Assembly: GCA_003490025.1 (NCBI GenBank)
Contig: DNJC01000055.1
Coordinates: 1-64,000, forward strand
Length of the DNA: 64,000 bases
Reading direction: 5' to 3'
From: Geobacter sp.
GTDB lineage: Bacteria > Desulfobacterota > Desulfuromonadia > Geobacterales > Geobacteraceae
The first letter of the stretch is position 1. Each line of letters opens with the position of its first letter. Below the pieces are notes generated by a model. That model searched no databases. It saw only the letters and a list, made by a program, of their open reading frames with translations, and was not told the DNA's origin. Shown one piece after another: positions 1 through 8,513 of the stretch. Made by a program: the position numbers and the translations under genes.

Positions 1-167
1 GACGGGACCCGGTCACCGGCCGGCTTCTCTCCGCTTTTCAGCAGCATGTCGTCCAGCGATTTGTACGCCTCCTTGGCCGCCTTCTCGGGAAAATAGACAT
101 TGACGGTGATGACGGCGCAGGCGGCCAGAAACAGGCATGACAAGGCGAGCAGACTCAGTTTTTTCAT
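1..167 (-). CDS. Small lipoprotein next to AsmA-like gene (3' end cut by window edge)
   Basis: The frame opens at an ATG preceded by GAGGGGGTC and is still open at the window edge. It begins with a lipoprotein signal, a basic MKK start followed by a hydrophobic stretch and the lipobox LAAC, so Cys17 should be lipidated. The mature part begins AVITVNVYFPEKAAKEAYK, a pattern I associate with the small lipoproteins or DUF1318-type partners encoded beside AsmA-like proteins (E. coli YnbE/YdbL beside YdbH). The gene starts 86 bases after the large AsmA-like gene on the same strand, so the two are probably co-transcribed. The role in envelope lipid transport is inferred from context only; the C-terminus is not visible. 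Confidence 0.75.
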   Translation of the reverse strand, partial: MKKLSLLALSCLFLAACAVITVNVYFPEKAAKEAYKSLDDMLLKSGEKPAGDRVP

Positions 168-253
168 GTGACCCCCTCGAGAGCTTTCGGTTTTCAAGCG
201 ACATTCCAATATAACATAGCGGGCGGGGTTGGGAAACCGCCCCCCGGCACGGA

Positions 254-3200
254 TCACTCTTCCCACTTGAATTCCGGGACGACCTCCGGCTTGACGGGAG
301 CCTCTTTCGGCTCTCCCTCTCCCGCTGCGGGTTTGCCGCGCAGCGCAGCCTCCTTGATCGATTCCAGCAGGTGGTTCAGCGCGATCCGGTTCTGTGAAGG
401 AGCGATGGTGACGTTCAGGTCCCGCACCCCCAGGAGGTTCGTGTGCACTATCTTCAGCGTGTTGAAGCTCAGGTCCCCGTCTTCCAGCGTCGCCCTGATC
501 TCGGCCTCGTCGTAGCGCCGGTCCGAGCTCAGGAAGAAGCCGGAGAGCTTCTGCTTCGCCAGCGTCTGCAGGAACTCCTTGCTGACCAGCATCTTCTCTC
601 CCGCTCCCTCCCGGGCCCAGAGGTCCACGAAACCGGTCATACCCGCCATCCCCCCGCCGCCCCCGTGCAGGCTGATCACGCCGTCGACCCGCCCGGCGAT
701 GTAACCCTGCATGTTCAGCGTCCTGCAGATGCTTTTCATGCTGAGGCCGTTGACCAGCAGGTCCCCCCGGTAGGTGAGCTTGTCCTGCATGGCGAGGTAC
801 CCCTTGCCCAGGATGGCCCCTTCGTACAGCGTGGTCCTCAGGGAGGAGATCTCCGTCAGGCCGTTTGCTGCGCTGAGATGAAGGGTCATCTCCCCCAGTT
901 CCAGCGTTCCGAGTACCACCTTCCCGACGGTGACGACCTCGCCCCGGCCAGGGGTGTCTCGCAGCTTTGCCAGCACGCGGCTGAAATTCTCCCGGCTGAA
1001 CTCCATCGCGTCGCGCGGGGGCAGGGCGTGCTTTGCGCCGAGATCGAGCGAAAACGGGATTTTGCCGTCGATCGCGGCCACCACCAGCTTCTGCGACGGC
1101 ACCTCCACCCTCACCTTCTTCGCGCTGACCACGCCCTCCACCAGCGCCCGTCCTTCGCCCAGCTCGACCTTGCCGTCCAGCCCGACCTTCCCGTCCAGCG
1201 AAGCCTCCTGGACCATCGGGGGCATGAGGTTTATCAGCGAGTCCACCAGGGCGTGCACCGCCGTCTCGTCCACGCTGAAAAGGAGCGCGCCGCGCCGCTG
1301 GGCGGAGAAGGCCCGGGCAATCTCCCCCTTGGCCTTGAGGACCGCCCCCTCTCCGGGGGAGAAGGTTCCCTCCTTCAGCGTGACGGTCCCTCCCGCCAAT
1401 GCCCCTGAGAGCGACACGGCCGCGCCGGAGAGAGCCGATCTTCCCCTGCCGTCCGCGACTGCGATCCCGCTCCCCCTGGAATCGAAACGGCAGGCCACCC
1501 CGTCGCGGCTGGAATAGCTCCCGGCCAGATGCAGGTCGAGCGCCCCCGCCGTCGGGCGCAAGGACGCCCCCTTGGGGAGGAACCGGGAAACATGTGCAGC
1601 TCGCGCCCCGGCGAGGGCTGCCTGGAAAGTCGCGCCGGCCCCGGGTGCGAAAGGGTTCAGGGCAAACTGTCCCGTCAGTTTCCCCCCCAGCAACTCTCCG
1701 GCCAGGCTCCCCTGCCCGCCGCCCCTGTTGAAGGTGGCATGGAGCACCGCGGCCTGGAGTTCCGTTCCCTGCCACGACACCGCGCGGGACGAGAACTCCG
1801 CCGTCCCCTCGAGCCATTTATCCCGAGCATCGGTTGCCAAATTCCCGCGCAGCCGGCCGGAAAGGTTGGCGAACTCCATTTCGCCCTGCCTTACCGCCAC
1901 CCCTTCCGCATCGGCGACAAGGGGGTAGCGCGAAACGTTCCCCGCCTGGGACCGGGCCGGGACCTGCGCGGTCAAGCTGGAGACGGAAACCCTGGTGCCG
2001 GCAAACTCGGCCTTGGCGCCGGTCAGCTGGATCCGCCTGTCGACGACGCGGTAGCCAAAGCTGGCGTCGCCGCTCTTCCCATTAAAAGCGAGATCGTTCA
2101 ACTGCGCATCCCCTTGCGCCTGCAATCCGCCGCCACGTCTTTGCACCTTTGCGGCAAGCGCTCCGCTCTTAAGGCCTAATGAATCCCCTCCCCTGCGCCC
2201 TTTGAAGTTCGACAGCCGCATCCTTGCCGACGCGCCGAAATCCTGCGCCCCGCTCCCCGCCAGTTCCAGGGTGCCGGATGCCGCACCGGAAGAGGCCTCC
2301 ACCCCGTAGCGCCTAATAAGGCGGTTCAGCTCCGGAAGCGTGGCGGTTGCAAAGTCGATGTCGGCGGACAAGGGATCTTTTTTCGTGGCATCGAATGCGA
2401 CTCGCCCGGCAACGGTCGTCCCCATCGCCCTGGCCGACAGGGCCCGGGTTTCCGCTCGCATCGGCTTCAGCGTGCGGGAAAGCGTGACGCTGAAGGGGAG
2501 TTCCAGCGACTCCACCAGGGCCTTGTTGTCGCGGGGGGCCGTCACCCTCCCGGTGGCAACGACTGCCGGCCCTTTCTCTGCCAGCTCGACCCTGCCGGAA
2601 AGTCCGGACACCAGAAGCTGTCCCTCCCTGGCGAGAGAACCATCCGAAAGCTGCAGGGTACCTGCCGCGCTCTTCAACCCGGTTGCGTCACCCTCGATCC
2701 TCAGGGACTGGCAGCGCACCCTCCCCCCCAGGAGCAGGCGAGCACGGCGGGGCTCCGCCAGCAGGATGTTCAGCATGGCGAGATCCGCCTGATCCATCTC
2801 CGCCAGCAAGCTGAACTGACGCTCCTTCTTCACGTGGCGCACGCTTCCCGCTGCGTGCAGCCGCGCCAGCCTGTCGACGGAGAGCGTCGCTTCGCGCAGC
2901 CGGGCCGTGTCGTCGTCGAGGCTGTAGGTGCCGTTCAGGTTGAGGGATCCGGCGACCGGGAACCTTGCCGCCGCGCCGGGAAGTTGGATCTTGCTGAAGG
3001 AGAAAACGGCGGAGCCGCGCAGCTCACCCTGCACGAGAACCGCGTTCGCCTGCAGGGCTCCCCGGGCGTCCTGAAGGAGCAGCGGGTCCTTCAGCTTCAG
3101 GACGTTTGCCAGGTTTTTCAATGACAGGGAGGGGGCCGCAAGCGTGAGGTCGAGCGCGGCATCCTTGCCAGGCCGGGCAGTTCCCTTCAGGGAGTACCTG

Positions 3201-3817
3201 TTGCGCCCCCCGTCCTCGAAGGCAAGCTCGACCCGGGCCTGCAGGGACCCTCCGGTGGCGAGGTTGAAGAGCTGCAGCGAGATCCCGTTCAGTTCCTCCC
3301 CCTGCACCGACACCGCCCCATCCCTGATCTGCAGCCGGTCGATGAAGGTCTCGACAGCCGGCCGTTTCTTTTCCGGCGGCCTTCTCTCGGCCAGGCGCTG
3401 CTGGAGTGCGGCGAAGTTCCAGGTGCCGGCGCTGTTTTTCTCCAGGTCGAGCTTCCCCTTTTCCACGGAGATCGACTGGAAGCGCTGCCGCCCCAGCAGG
3501 AGGTCGAGCCACCGCGGGACGATGGTCACGGCGTCTGCGGAGAAGAGGTTCTCCTGGCTGAAACCGGCGGGGTTCTTAAGCCGCACCTTTTTCAGCACCA
3601 GCCTCGGGCCGACGAGTTGCATCTCTTGGACGCTGAAATCCTGCTTGAGGCTGGAGGTGACGAGCCGGGAGAGCTGTGGGGCGGGGAAAGAGGTGGAAAG
3701 GTAGATCCTGAAGGCCAGGACAAAAAGCAAAAGGAGACAGAGGACTGACGCGAGGAGCAGCGACAGCAGCTTCGCCGCTTTCTTCAGATTTCTGTTCGTG
3801 GTCCCTTTGTCGCCCAT
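254..3817 (-). CDS. AsmA-like / intermembrane transport family protein (YdbH-like), 1187 aa
   Basis: A very long envelope protein with one N-terminal membrane segment (about residues 14-36) and a large beta-rich remainder. The region just after the membrane anchor (FPAPQLSRLVTSSLKQDFSV and LDLLLGRQRFQSISVEKGKL) is typical of AsmA-family N-termini, which build beta-groove rods that bridge inner and outer membranes to carry phospholipid. Size and the co-oriented small lipoprotein immediately downstream match the YdbH-YnbE-YdbL arrangement known from E. coli. The ATG at 3817 follows AAGGGAACAGG. The long high-GC open frames on the opposite strand are shadows. Family membership is fairly secure; the YdbH orthology is an inference. 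Confidence 0.75.
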   Translation of the reverse strand: MGDKGTTNRNLKKAAKLLSLLLASVLCLLLLFVLAFRIYLSTSFPAPQLSRLVTSSLKQDFSVQEMQLVGPRLVLKKVRLKNPAGFSQENLFSADAVTIVPRWLDLLLGRQRFQSISVEKGKLDLEKNSAGTWNFAALQQRLAERRPPEKKRPAVETFIDRLQIRDGAVSVQGEELNGISLQLFNLATGGSLQARVELAFEDGGRNRYSLKGTARPGKDAALDLTLAAPSLSLKNLANVLKLKDPLLLQDARGALQANAVLVQGELRGSAVFSFSKIQLPGAAARFPVAGSLNLNGTYSLDDDTARLREATLSVDRLARLHAAGSVRHVKKERQFSLLAEMDQADLAMLNILLAEPRRARLLLGGRVRCQSLRIEGDATGLKSAAGTLQLSDGSLAREGQLLVSGLSGRVELAEKGPAVVATGRVTAPRDNKALVESLELPFSVTLSRTLKPMRAETRALSARAMGTTVAGRVAFDATKKDPLSADIDFATATLPELNRLIRRYGVEASSGAASGTLELAGSGAQDFGASARMRLSNFKGRRGGDSLGLKSGALAAKVQRRGGGLQAQGDAQLNDLAFNGKSGDASFGYRVVDRRIQLTGAKAEFAGTRVSVSSLTAQVPARSQAGNVSRYPLVADAEGVAVRQGEMEFANLSGRLRGNLATDARDKWLEGTAEFSSRAVSWQGTELQAAVLHATFNRGGGQGSLAGELLGGKLTGQFALNPFAPGAGATFQAALAGARAAHVSRFLPKGASLRPTAGALDLHLAGSYSSRDGVACRFDSRGSGIAVADGRGRSALSGAAVSLSGALAGGTVTLKEGTFSPGEGAVLKAKGEIARAFSAQRRGALLFSVDETAVHALVDSLINLMPPMVQEASLDGKVGLDGKVELGEGRALVEGVVSAKKVRVEVPSQKLVVAAIDGKIPFSLDLGAKHALPPRDAMEFSRENFSRVLAKLRDTPGRGEVVTVGKVVLGTLELGEMTLHLSAANGLTEISSLRTTLYEGAILGKGYLAMQDKLTYRGDLLVNGLSMKSICRTLNMQGYIAGRVDGVISLHGGGGGMAGMTGFVDLWAREGAGEKMLVSKEFLQTLAKQKLSGFFLSSDRRYDEAEIRATLEDGDLSFNTLKIVHTNLLGVRDLNVTIAPSQNRIALNHLLESIKEAALRGKPAAGEGEPKEAPVKPEVVPEFKWEE

Positions 3818-3893
3818 GCGCCTGTTCCCTTGCAGCCAGAACTTTACCCTGCCTGGCTATTTTGACAAGGAAATCGCGGCAGTGGCAAGAAAC

Positions 3894-3926
3894 AAAAAGA
3901 GGCGCCCTGCCGAAACCGGGCGCCTC
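3894..3926 (-). terminator. Intrinsic terminator of gap gene
   Basis: Perfect 9-bp stem GAGGCGCCC/GGGCGCCTC (3899-3907 with 3918-3926), with a run of five T on the minus strand right after it. It lies about 30 bases past the stop codon of the dehydrogenase gene and separates it from the AsmA-like gene. Confidence 0.85.
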
Positions 3927-3954
3927 GTCATTTGTCGGGCGTGTAGTGGGAGGT

Positions 3955-5400
3955 TTAAGCCGGCAGGGCCGTGAGTTCGAGCCCCGCCATCTTCTGGATC
4001 ATGCGCACGACCTGGCAGCTGTAGCCGAACTCGTTGTCGTACCAGACGTAGACCACGCAGCGGCTCCCCTGCACGATGGTGGCCAGGGAGTCGACCACGC
4101 CCGCATGGCGCGAACCTACGAAGTCGCTGGAAACGACATCGGGGGAGTTGGTGTAGTCGACCTGGTTCTGCAGCGGCGAGTCGAGCGAGACGGCGCGCAG
4201 GTAGCCGTTCAGCGTCGCGACGTCGGTCTCCTCCTTGAGCTGCAGGTTCAGGATGGCCAGGGAGACGTTGGGGGTCGGGACGCGGATCGCGTTTCCGGTC
4301 AGCTTCCCGGTCAGCTCCGGAAGCACCTTGGCGACGGCCTTGGCGGCGCCGGTCTCGGTGATGACCATGTTGAGCGGGGCGCTCCGCCCGCGACGGCTGG
4401 CCTTGTGGTAGTTATCGATCAGGTTCTGGTCGTTGGTGTAGGAGTGGCAGGTCTCGACGTGGCCGCTCACGATGCCGAACTTGTCGCTCACCGCCTTGAG
4501 GACCGGGACGATCGCGTTGGTGGTGCAGCTCGCCGCGGAGAAGAGGCTCTCGTCGGAGGTGATCAGCTCGTTGTTGACGCCGAAGACGACGTTGGGGATG
4601 TCCCCCTTGCCGGGAGCGGTCAGGAGCACCTGGGAGACCCCCTTCGCCTGCAGGTGACGGCCGAGACCTTCCCTGTCGCGCCACTTGCCGGTGTTGTCGA
4701 TGAGGATGGCGTTGTGGATGCCGTACTGGGCGTAGTCGACGTTTTCCGGCGCGTCGGCGTAGATGATGCGGATCATGTTGCCGTTCGCGATGATGGCGTT
4801 TTGTTCCTCGTCGATGGTGATGATGCCGTGGAAAGGCCCGTGCACCGAGTCGCGGCGGAGCAGGCTCGCCCTTTTCACCAGGTCGTCGGGCCCGCCCTTG
4901 CGGACCACCGCTGCGCGGAGGCGGAGTTTCTCACCGCTGCCGGACTTCTCGACCAGGATGCGGGCGACGAGGCGGCCGATGCGGCCAAAGCCGTACAGCA
5001 CGATATCCTGCGGCTCGTCCAGGACCGGGGTCCGCCCCGTGTTCACGGAGGCGAGTTCGCTCGCCACGAAGCTGTCGAGGTCGAGCTTGCCCAGTTGGGC
5101 CTGGTAACGCACCGCCAGCCGGCCCAGGTCGATGCGCGCCGGCGCGAGATCGAGCTTGCTCAGCGCTTCGAGAAGCGGGAAGGTCTCCAGCACGGTCAGC
5201 TCGTCGTCGAGAATCAGACGCGCAAACCGATGCGCCTTGAGGATCTCGATGGTCGGGCTGTTCACCAGCGAGCGGCCGTACACGGTCGTCACGATGTTGT
5301 TGTCGCGGTACAAGTGGCCGATGATCGGGAGCATCCGCTCCGCGATCTCTTCATGGCCCTGCCATTCCTTCAAATAAGCTTCCTGTTTCTCAATGTTCAT
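3955..5400 (-). CDS. gap: Glyceraldehyde-3-phosphate dehydrogenase, long form (481 aa)
   Basis: NAD(P)-dependent oxidation of glyceraldehyde 3-phosphate to 1,3-bisphosphoglycerate, or the reverse in gluconeogenesis; cytosolic. The Rossmann motif VLYGFGRIGRL lies near residue 130, and the catalytic cysteine is in SAASCTTNAIVPVLKAV near residue 310. An N-terminal extension of roughly 125 residues (MNIEKQEAYLKEWQGHEEIA onwards) precedes the nucleotide fold, which marks the long gap subfamily rather than the usual 330-residue enzyme. The start at 5400 is preceded by AAGGGATCG; a longer frame to 5502 lacks such a site. It is flanked by its own promoter and terminator, so it is monocistronic. Cofactor preference cannot be read from the sequence. 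Confidence 0.9.
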   Translation of the reverse strand: MNIEKQEAYLKEWQGHEEIAERMLPIIGHLYRDNNIVTTVYGRSLVNSPTIEILKAHRFARLILDDELTVLETFPLLEALSKLDLAPARIDLGRLAVRYQAQLGKLDLDSFVASELASVNTGRTPVLDEPQDIVLYGFGRIGRLVARILVEKSGSGEKLRLRAAVVRKGGPDDLVKRASLLRRDSVHGPFHGIITIDEEQNAIIANGNMIRIIYADAPENVDYAQYGIHNAILIDNTGKWRDREGLGRHLQAKGVSQVLLTAPGKGDIPNVVFGVNNELITSDESLFSAASCTTNAIVPVLKAVSDKFGIVSGHVETCHSYTNDQNLIDNYHKASRRGRSAPLNMVITETGAAKAVAKVLPELTGKLTGNAIRVPTPNVSLAILNLQLKEETDVATLNGYLRAVSLDSPLQNQVDYTNSPDVVSSDFVGSRHAGVVDSLATIVQGSRCVVYVWYDNEFGYSCQVVRMIQKMAGLELTALPA

Positions 5401-5573
5401 TTTCGATCCCTTCTCAGAAAATAACGCCTGACGCCGTTGGCGCTGACGGCGCAAAAACACTGCCGGAAAAAACCCGCTCACAACACCGGCAGATCCTCGC
5501 ACGCCTCAGGTTGACACAGGAAGTGGTCCAAGTTTTGACAGAACGGCAGCACGAGATCCGCACAAACGGCCGA

Positions 5574-5602
5574 ATTCTACATCAATGTTCTCGTGTAAAC
5601 AA
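5574..5602 (-). promoter_or_regulatory. Candidate sigma-70 promoter for gap, with ~165-nt leader
   Basis: On the minus strand TTGTTT and TAGAAT are separated by 17 bases. The start would give a leader of about 165 nt before the gap ATG. The leader holds a GC hairpin (around 5428-5448) and T-rich stretches. The rest of the 5401-5818 gap holds no convincing gene. Confidence 0.45.
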
Positions 5603-5818
5603 CACAAAGTCCGGCCATCGCGTAAATAGTGAAACGTTTTATTAAAACAAATGCATCCGTTGCCGCCGTAAACGGACGTTTCTCCCCCCTCTCATACAAC
5701 CTTTGCGCTCCCAGGGGGAGTCGTGGTATCCTTCCCCCCTCTCCCTTTTCCCGACCCGGCCGACAGACGTCAGGCCAGCCTCGGGGAAACGGGGAAATGT
5801 CCATCACAGGAAGCCGCA

Positions 5819-6148
5819 ATGAGAACGATAGTCCTGCTCATCCTCTCCAACATCTTCATGACCTTCGCCTGGTACGCACACCTCAAGAACCTGCGCAGTG
5901 CCCCGCTTTACGTGGCGGTGCTCGCCAGCTGGGGACTCGCCCTTTTCGAATACCTGCTCCAGGTTCCCGCCAATCGCGCCGGCTATGGCACCTTCAGCCT
6001 CGGACAACTGAAGATCATGCAGGAGGTCATCACCCTCTCCGTGTTCATCCCGTTCGCCGTCTTCTACATGGGGCAGCCGCTCAAGCTCGATTACCTCTGG
6101 GCCGGATGCTGCATGGCAGGGGCTGTTTTCTTCATCTTCCGCGGCTGA
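5819..6148 (+). CDS. DMT-family small membrane protein (DUF486-like)
   Basis: A 109-residue protein with about four hydrophobic helices. Conserved features are the N-terminal TIVLLILSNIFMTFAWYAHL, the mid-protein WGLALFEYLLQVPANRAG, and QLKIMQEVITLSVF near residue 75. This is the layout of the DUF486 proteins, single-domain relatives of the drug/metabolite transporter superfamily; no substrate is known. The ATG follows AGGAAG at normal spacing. The next gene starts 37 bases later on the same strand, so the two may share a message. Confidence 0.8.
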   Translation: MRTIVLLILSNIFMTFAWYAHLKNLRSAPLYVAVLASWGLALFEYLLQVPANRAGYGTFSLGQLKIMQEVITLSVFIPFAVFYMGQPLKLDYLWAGCCMAGAVFFIFRG

Positions 6149-6185
6149 TTGCCGTGCCGCATCAAGGGAAAAAGGAGTCTTTGCC

Positions 6186-6491
6186 ATGATCTGTGTGATT
6201 GCTTCCATAAAGGTGAAGGAGGGGGCGCGGGACGCGTTTCTGGAGATTTTCCACGGCAATGTACCCCGGGTGAGGGGGGAGCAGGGGTGCCTGGAATATC
6301 TCCCCGCCGTCGACATCGACTCCGGACTACCATTGCAAATTTTTGATGAATCAACGGTAACTATTCTGGAGAAATGGGAGAGCCTCGAAGCTCTGGGGGC
6401 GCACCTTGCCTCGCCTCACATGCTTGACTACCGGGAAAAGGTCAAGAATCTGGTCGAAGGAGTTTCGCTCAAGGTGCTGCAGCAGGGATGA
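6186..6491 (+). CDS. Antibiotic biosynthesis monooxygenase-like (ABM / YgiN type) protein
   Basis: A 101-residue single-domain protein of the dimeric alpha-beta barrel ABM fold. It begins MICVIASIKVKEGARDAFLE, has a central GCLEY segment, and a helix containing EKWESLEALGAHLASPHML with the conserved His of this family. Relatives include the quinol monooxygenase YgiN and haem-degrading enzymes, but haem ligands cannot be assigned here. A good AAGGAG lies upstream of the ATG. It sits behind the DUF486-like gene and is convergent with the TIM-barrel gene that follows. Confidence 0.8.
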   Translation: MICVIASIKVKEGARDAFLEIFHGNVPRVRGEQGCLEYLPAVDIDSGLPLQIFDESTVTILEKWESLEALGAHLASPHMLDYREKVKNLVEGVSLKVLQQG

Positions 6492-6531
6492 CGTGATGGA
6501 AGGAGCGGCGGGACGACGCAAGAGATAGGGC

Positions 6532-7302
6532 CTACCGCAGGTAAGGCCGCAGCACCTCGATCGATCTTTCCAGGTGCGCCTTGCTGTGGGCCTCGATGGT
6601 GTAGGCGGCATCGGGGGCGTAGCGCTCCATCAGCCGGAAGAAAAGCTCGAAATCTATCGCCCCCTGGCCCGGAGGCGCGTGGTCGTCCCTGGCGCCGCCG
6701 TTGTCGTGGATGTGGACCTCCGCGATCCGCGTCCCCAGCGCCTCGAACCACTCCTCCATCCCGACTTTTTTGAACAGGTTCCAGTGTCCCACGTCGAAGC
6801 AGTGTCTGAAGTTCGGCGCGTCCACCGCCTCCAGGAGCAGCTCGAGCGTGGAGGGCTCCTCCTCGAAAATGTTCTCCACCGCTATCACGGTACCTATCTC
6901 CCCCGCGCTCTCGAGCACCTTGCGCCAGACCGGGACGCTCAGGTCAAGCCACTGCCCGGTCGCCTCCCCGTAGCGCCAGCGGTCGAACCCGGGATGGAAG
7001 ACCATCACCTCCGGACGCAGCCTTTGCGCCGCCTCCAGCACCTGGCTGAAGCGGTGCATGGTGGCGTCCCTCAGCATCCTCTCCAGCGACCCCGGGTTCA
7101 GGTCCATGAACGGGGCGTGTATGGTGCAGGAGAGTCCCTCGCTTTTGAGCAAAGCGGCGGCAGCAGCCAGCCTGGTCGGATCGAGCGCGTCCAGTGCGTC
7201 TGCGGAGAAGAAGAACTCCGGGTTCAGGCGCCGCTCGAGGAAGAAGGGGAGATGCTCGTCTATCTGGGGGTAGGGAAGATGGGCGAATACGCGTTTAGTC
7301 AT
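6532..7302 (-). CDS. Sugar phosphate isomerase/epimerase-like TIM barrel protein
   Basis: A 256-residue AP-endonuclease-family-2 fold. Likely metal and substrate residues sit in VENIFEEEPSTLELLLEAV, in HCFDVGHWNLF near residue 170, and in VHIHDNGGARDDHAPPGQG near residue 195, where the His and Asp residues line the barrel mouth. Family members isomerise sugars or cleave abasic sites; the substrate is unknown. Its ATG overlaps the end of the upstream potassium-channel gene by 8 bases, which suggests translational coupling. A functional link between the two products is not obvious. Confidence 0.75.
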   Translation of the reverse strand: MTKRVFAHLPYPQIDEHLPFFLERRLNPEFFFSADALDALDPTRLAAAAALLKSEGLSCTIHAPFMDLNPGSLERMLRDATMHRFSQVLEAAQRLRPEVMVFHPGFDRWRYGEATGQWLDLSVPVWRKVLESAGEIGTVIAVENIFEEEPSTLELLLEAVDAPNFRHCFDVGHWNLFKKVGMEEWFEALGTRIAEVHIHDNGGARDDHAPPGQGAIDFELFFRLMERYAPDAAYTIEAHSKAHLERSIEVLRPYLR

Positions 7303-8347
7303 CTTTTTTCCTGTGCTTTTTGATCAATTCCTCGGCGCAGCTGCCGCAGCCGACCAACTGCTCAAGCTTCAGGATGGCGGCAGGCTCTCCCAACACGATG
7401 AGCGTGTCGTGCGCCTCTATTTTGGTATGCGACTCGGGGTTGAACCCCATCTTGCCGCTTTGCTTCTTGATCCCGACGATGATGACGCCGGTTTCCTTCC
7501 TGAAGCCGGAACTCGCCAGGCTCTCGCCGACGAAGCCGGAATCCTGCGGAATCAGGATCTCCTCCATCTGCAGTTCCATGTGCTCGCGCCCGGTGGCGAT
7601 CTCTATGAAGTCGACCACCGTCGGGCGCAGTATCGCCTGCGCCATCCTTGAGCCGCCGATGAGGTAGGGCGAGACCACCTTGTTCGCCCCGGCCCGCTTC
7701 AGCTTCAGCTCGGACCCCTCCTCGCCCGAGCGGGCCAGAATGAAGAGGTCGGGATTCAACCCGCGCGCCGTCAGCGTGATGTAGACGTTCTCCGTGTCGG
7801 AGGTGACGACGGAAATGAGTCCCTTCGCCTTTTTTATCCCCGCCTTCAGCAGCGTGTCGTCGAAGGTCGCGTCACCGCGTAGGAAGAGGTAGCCGGGTCC
7901 GTCGTCATCCATCCTGTCGATCACCCCCATATCCTTCTCCACCACCACGAAGGGGAGCGGCTTGGCGCTGAACTCCTTGGCGATCAAGGCCCCGATACGG
8001 CCGAACCCGCAGATGATGTAATGATCCTCCAGTGCAGCTATCGCCTTTTCCACCTTCTTCCTCCCTATGATCCGATGAAACTGCCCCTCGAACATGATTT
8101 GGGCCAGGCTGCCGACGATGTAACCTATCACGCCGACGCCGAAGAAGATCAGCGTCATGGTGAAGATCTTCCCTCCCGAGCTCAGGGTGTGCACCTCCCT
8201 GAAACCTACGGTCCCCAGGGTGATCACCGTCATGTACAGCGCGTCGAGGGAGTCCCACCCCTCGATGGCGATGTAGCCGAAGGTGCCATAGGAGAGGAGC
8301 AACAGCAAAACGCAAATTGATATTTTGAGATGTCGGACCGGATCCAT
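7295..8347 (-). CDS. Two-TM potassium channel with cytosolic RCK (TrkA-N/TrkA-C) domains
   Basis: A 350-residue ion channel. The first membrane helix is at about residues 6-27, then a pore loop with selectivity-filter-like TLGTVGF, then a second helix (IFFGVGVIGYIVGSLAQIMF). The RCK domain begins with the nucleotide-binding motif YIICGFGRIGALIAKEF near residue 95. A TrkA-C domain occupies roughly the last 90 residues, and the C-terminus has two cysteines (GCGSCAEEL). The ATG at 8347 follows GAGGGAG. The frame opens further upstream only from a TTG without a ribosome site. The filter departs from canonical TVGYG, so K+ specificity is inferred from family. Confidence 0.85.
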   Translation of the reverse strand: MDPVRHLKISICVLLLLLSYGTFGYIAIEGWDSLDALYMTVITLGTVGFREVHTLSSGGKIFTMTLIFFGVGVIGYIVGSLAQIMFEGQFHRIIGRKKVEKAIAALEDHYIICGFGRIGALIAKEFSAKPLPFVVVEKDMGVIDRMDDDGPGYLFLRGDATFDDTLLKAGIKKAKGLISVVTSDTENVYITLTARGLNPDLFILARSGEEGSELKLKRAGANKVVSPYLIGGSRMAQAILRPTVVDFIEIATGREHMELQMEEILIPQDSGFVGESLASSGFRKETGVIIVGIKKQSGKMGFNPESHTKIEAHDTLIVLGEPAAILKLEQLVGCGSCAEELIKKHRKKDD

Positions 8348-8461
8348 AAGAAATACTCCCTCAGGCTCGCAAGATACCGTCGGTTCGGACAAATTTCAAG
8401 TTAATTCACATAAATGCATTAAACGCTGTTCCTGAATCCTCTTGAATATCAATCAAGTGCC

Positions 8462-8489
8462 TTGACAATTTATGGATACTGTATACAAT
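8462..8489 (+). promoter_or_regulatory. Promoter of GntR gene with overlapping palindromic operator
   Basis: TTGACA (8462-8467) and TACAAT (8484-8489) are 16 bases apart. A short dyad centred on GTATAC (8478-8489) overlaps the -10. FadR-type GntR proteins commonly bind palindromes with a TATAC core, so negative autoregulation is likely. Confidence 0.6.
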
Positions 8490-8513
8490 ACGAGCCCAGA
8501 ATAGGGGGCCGGC

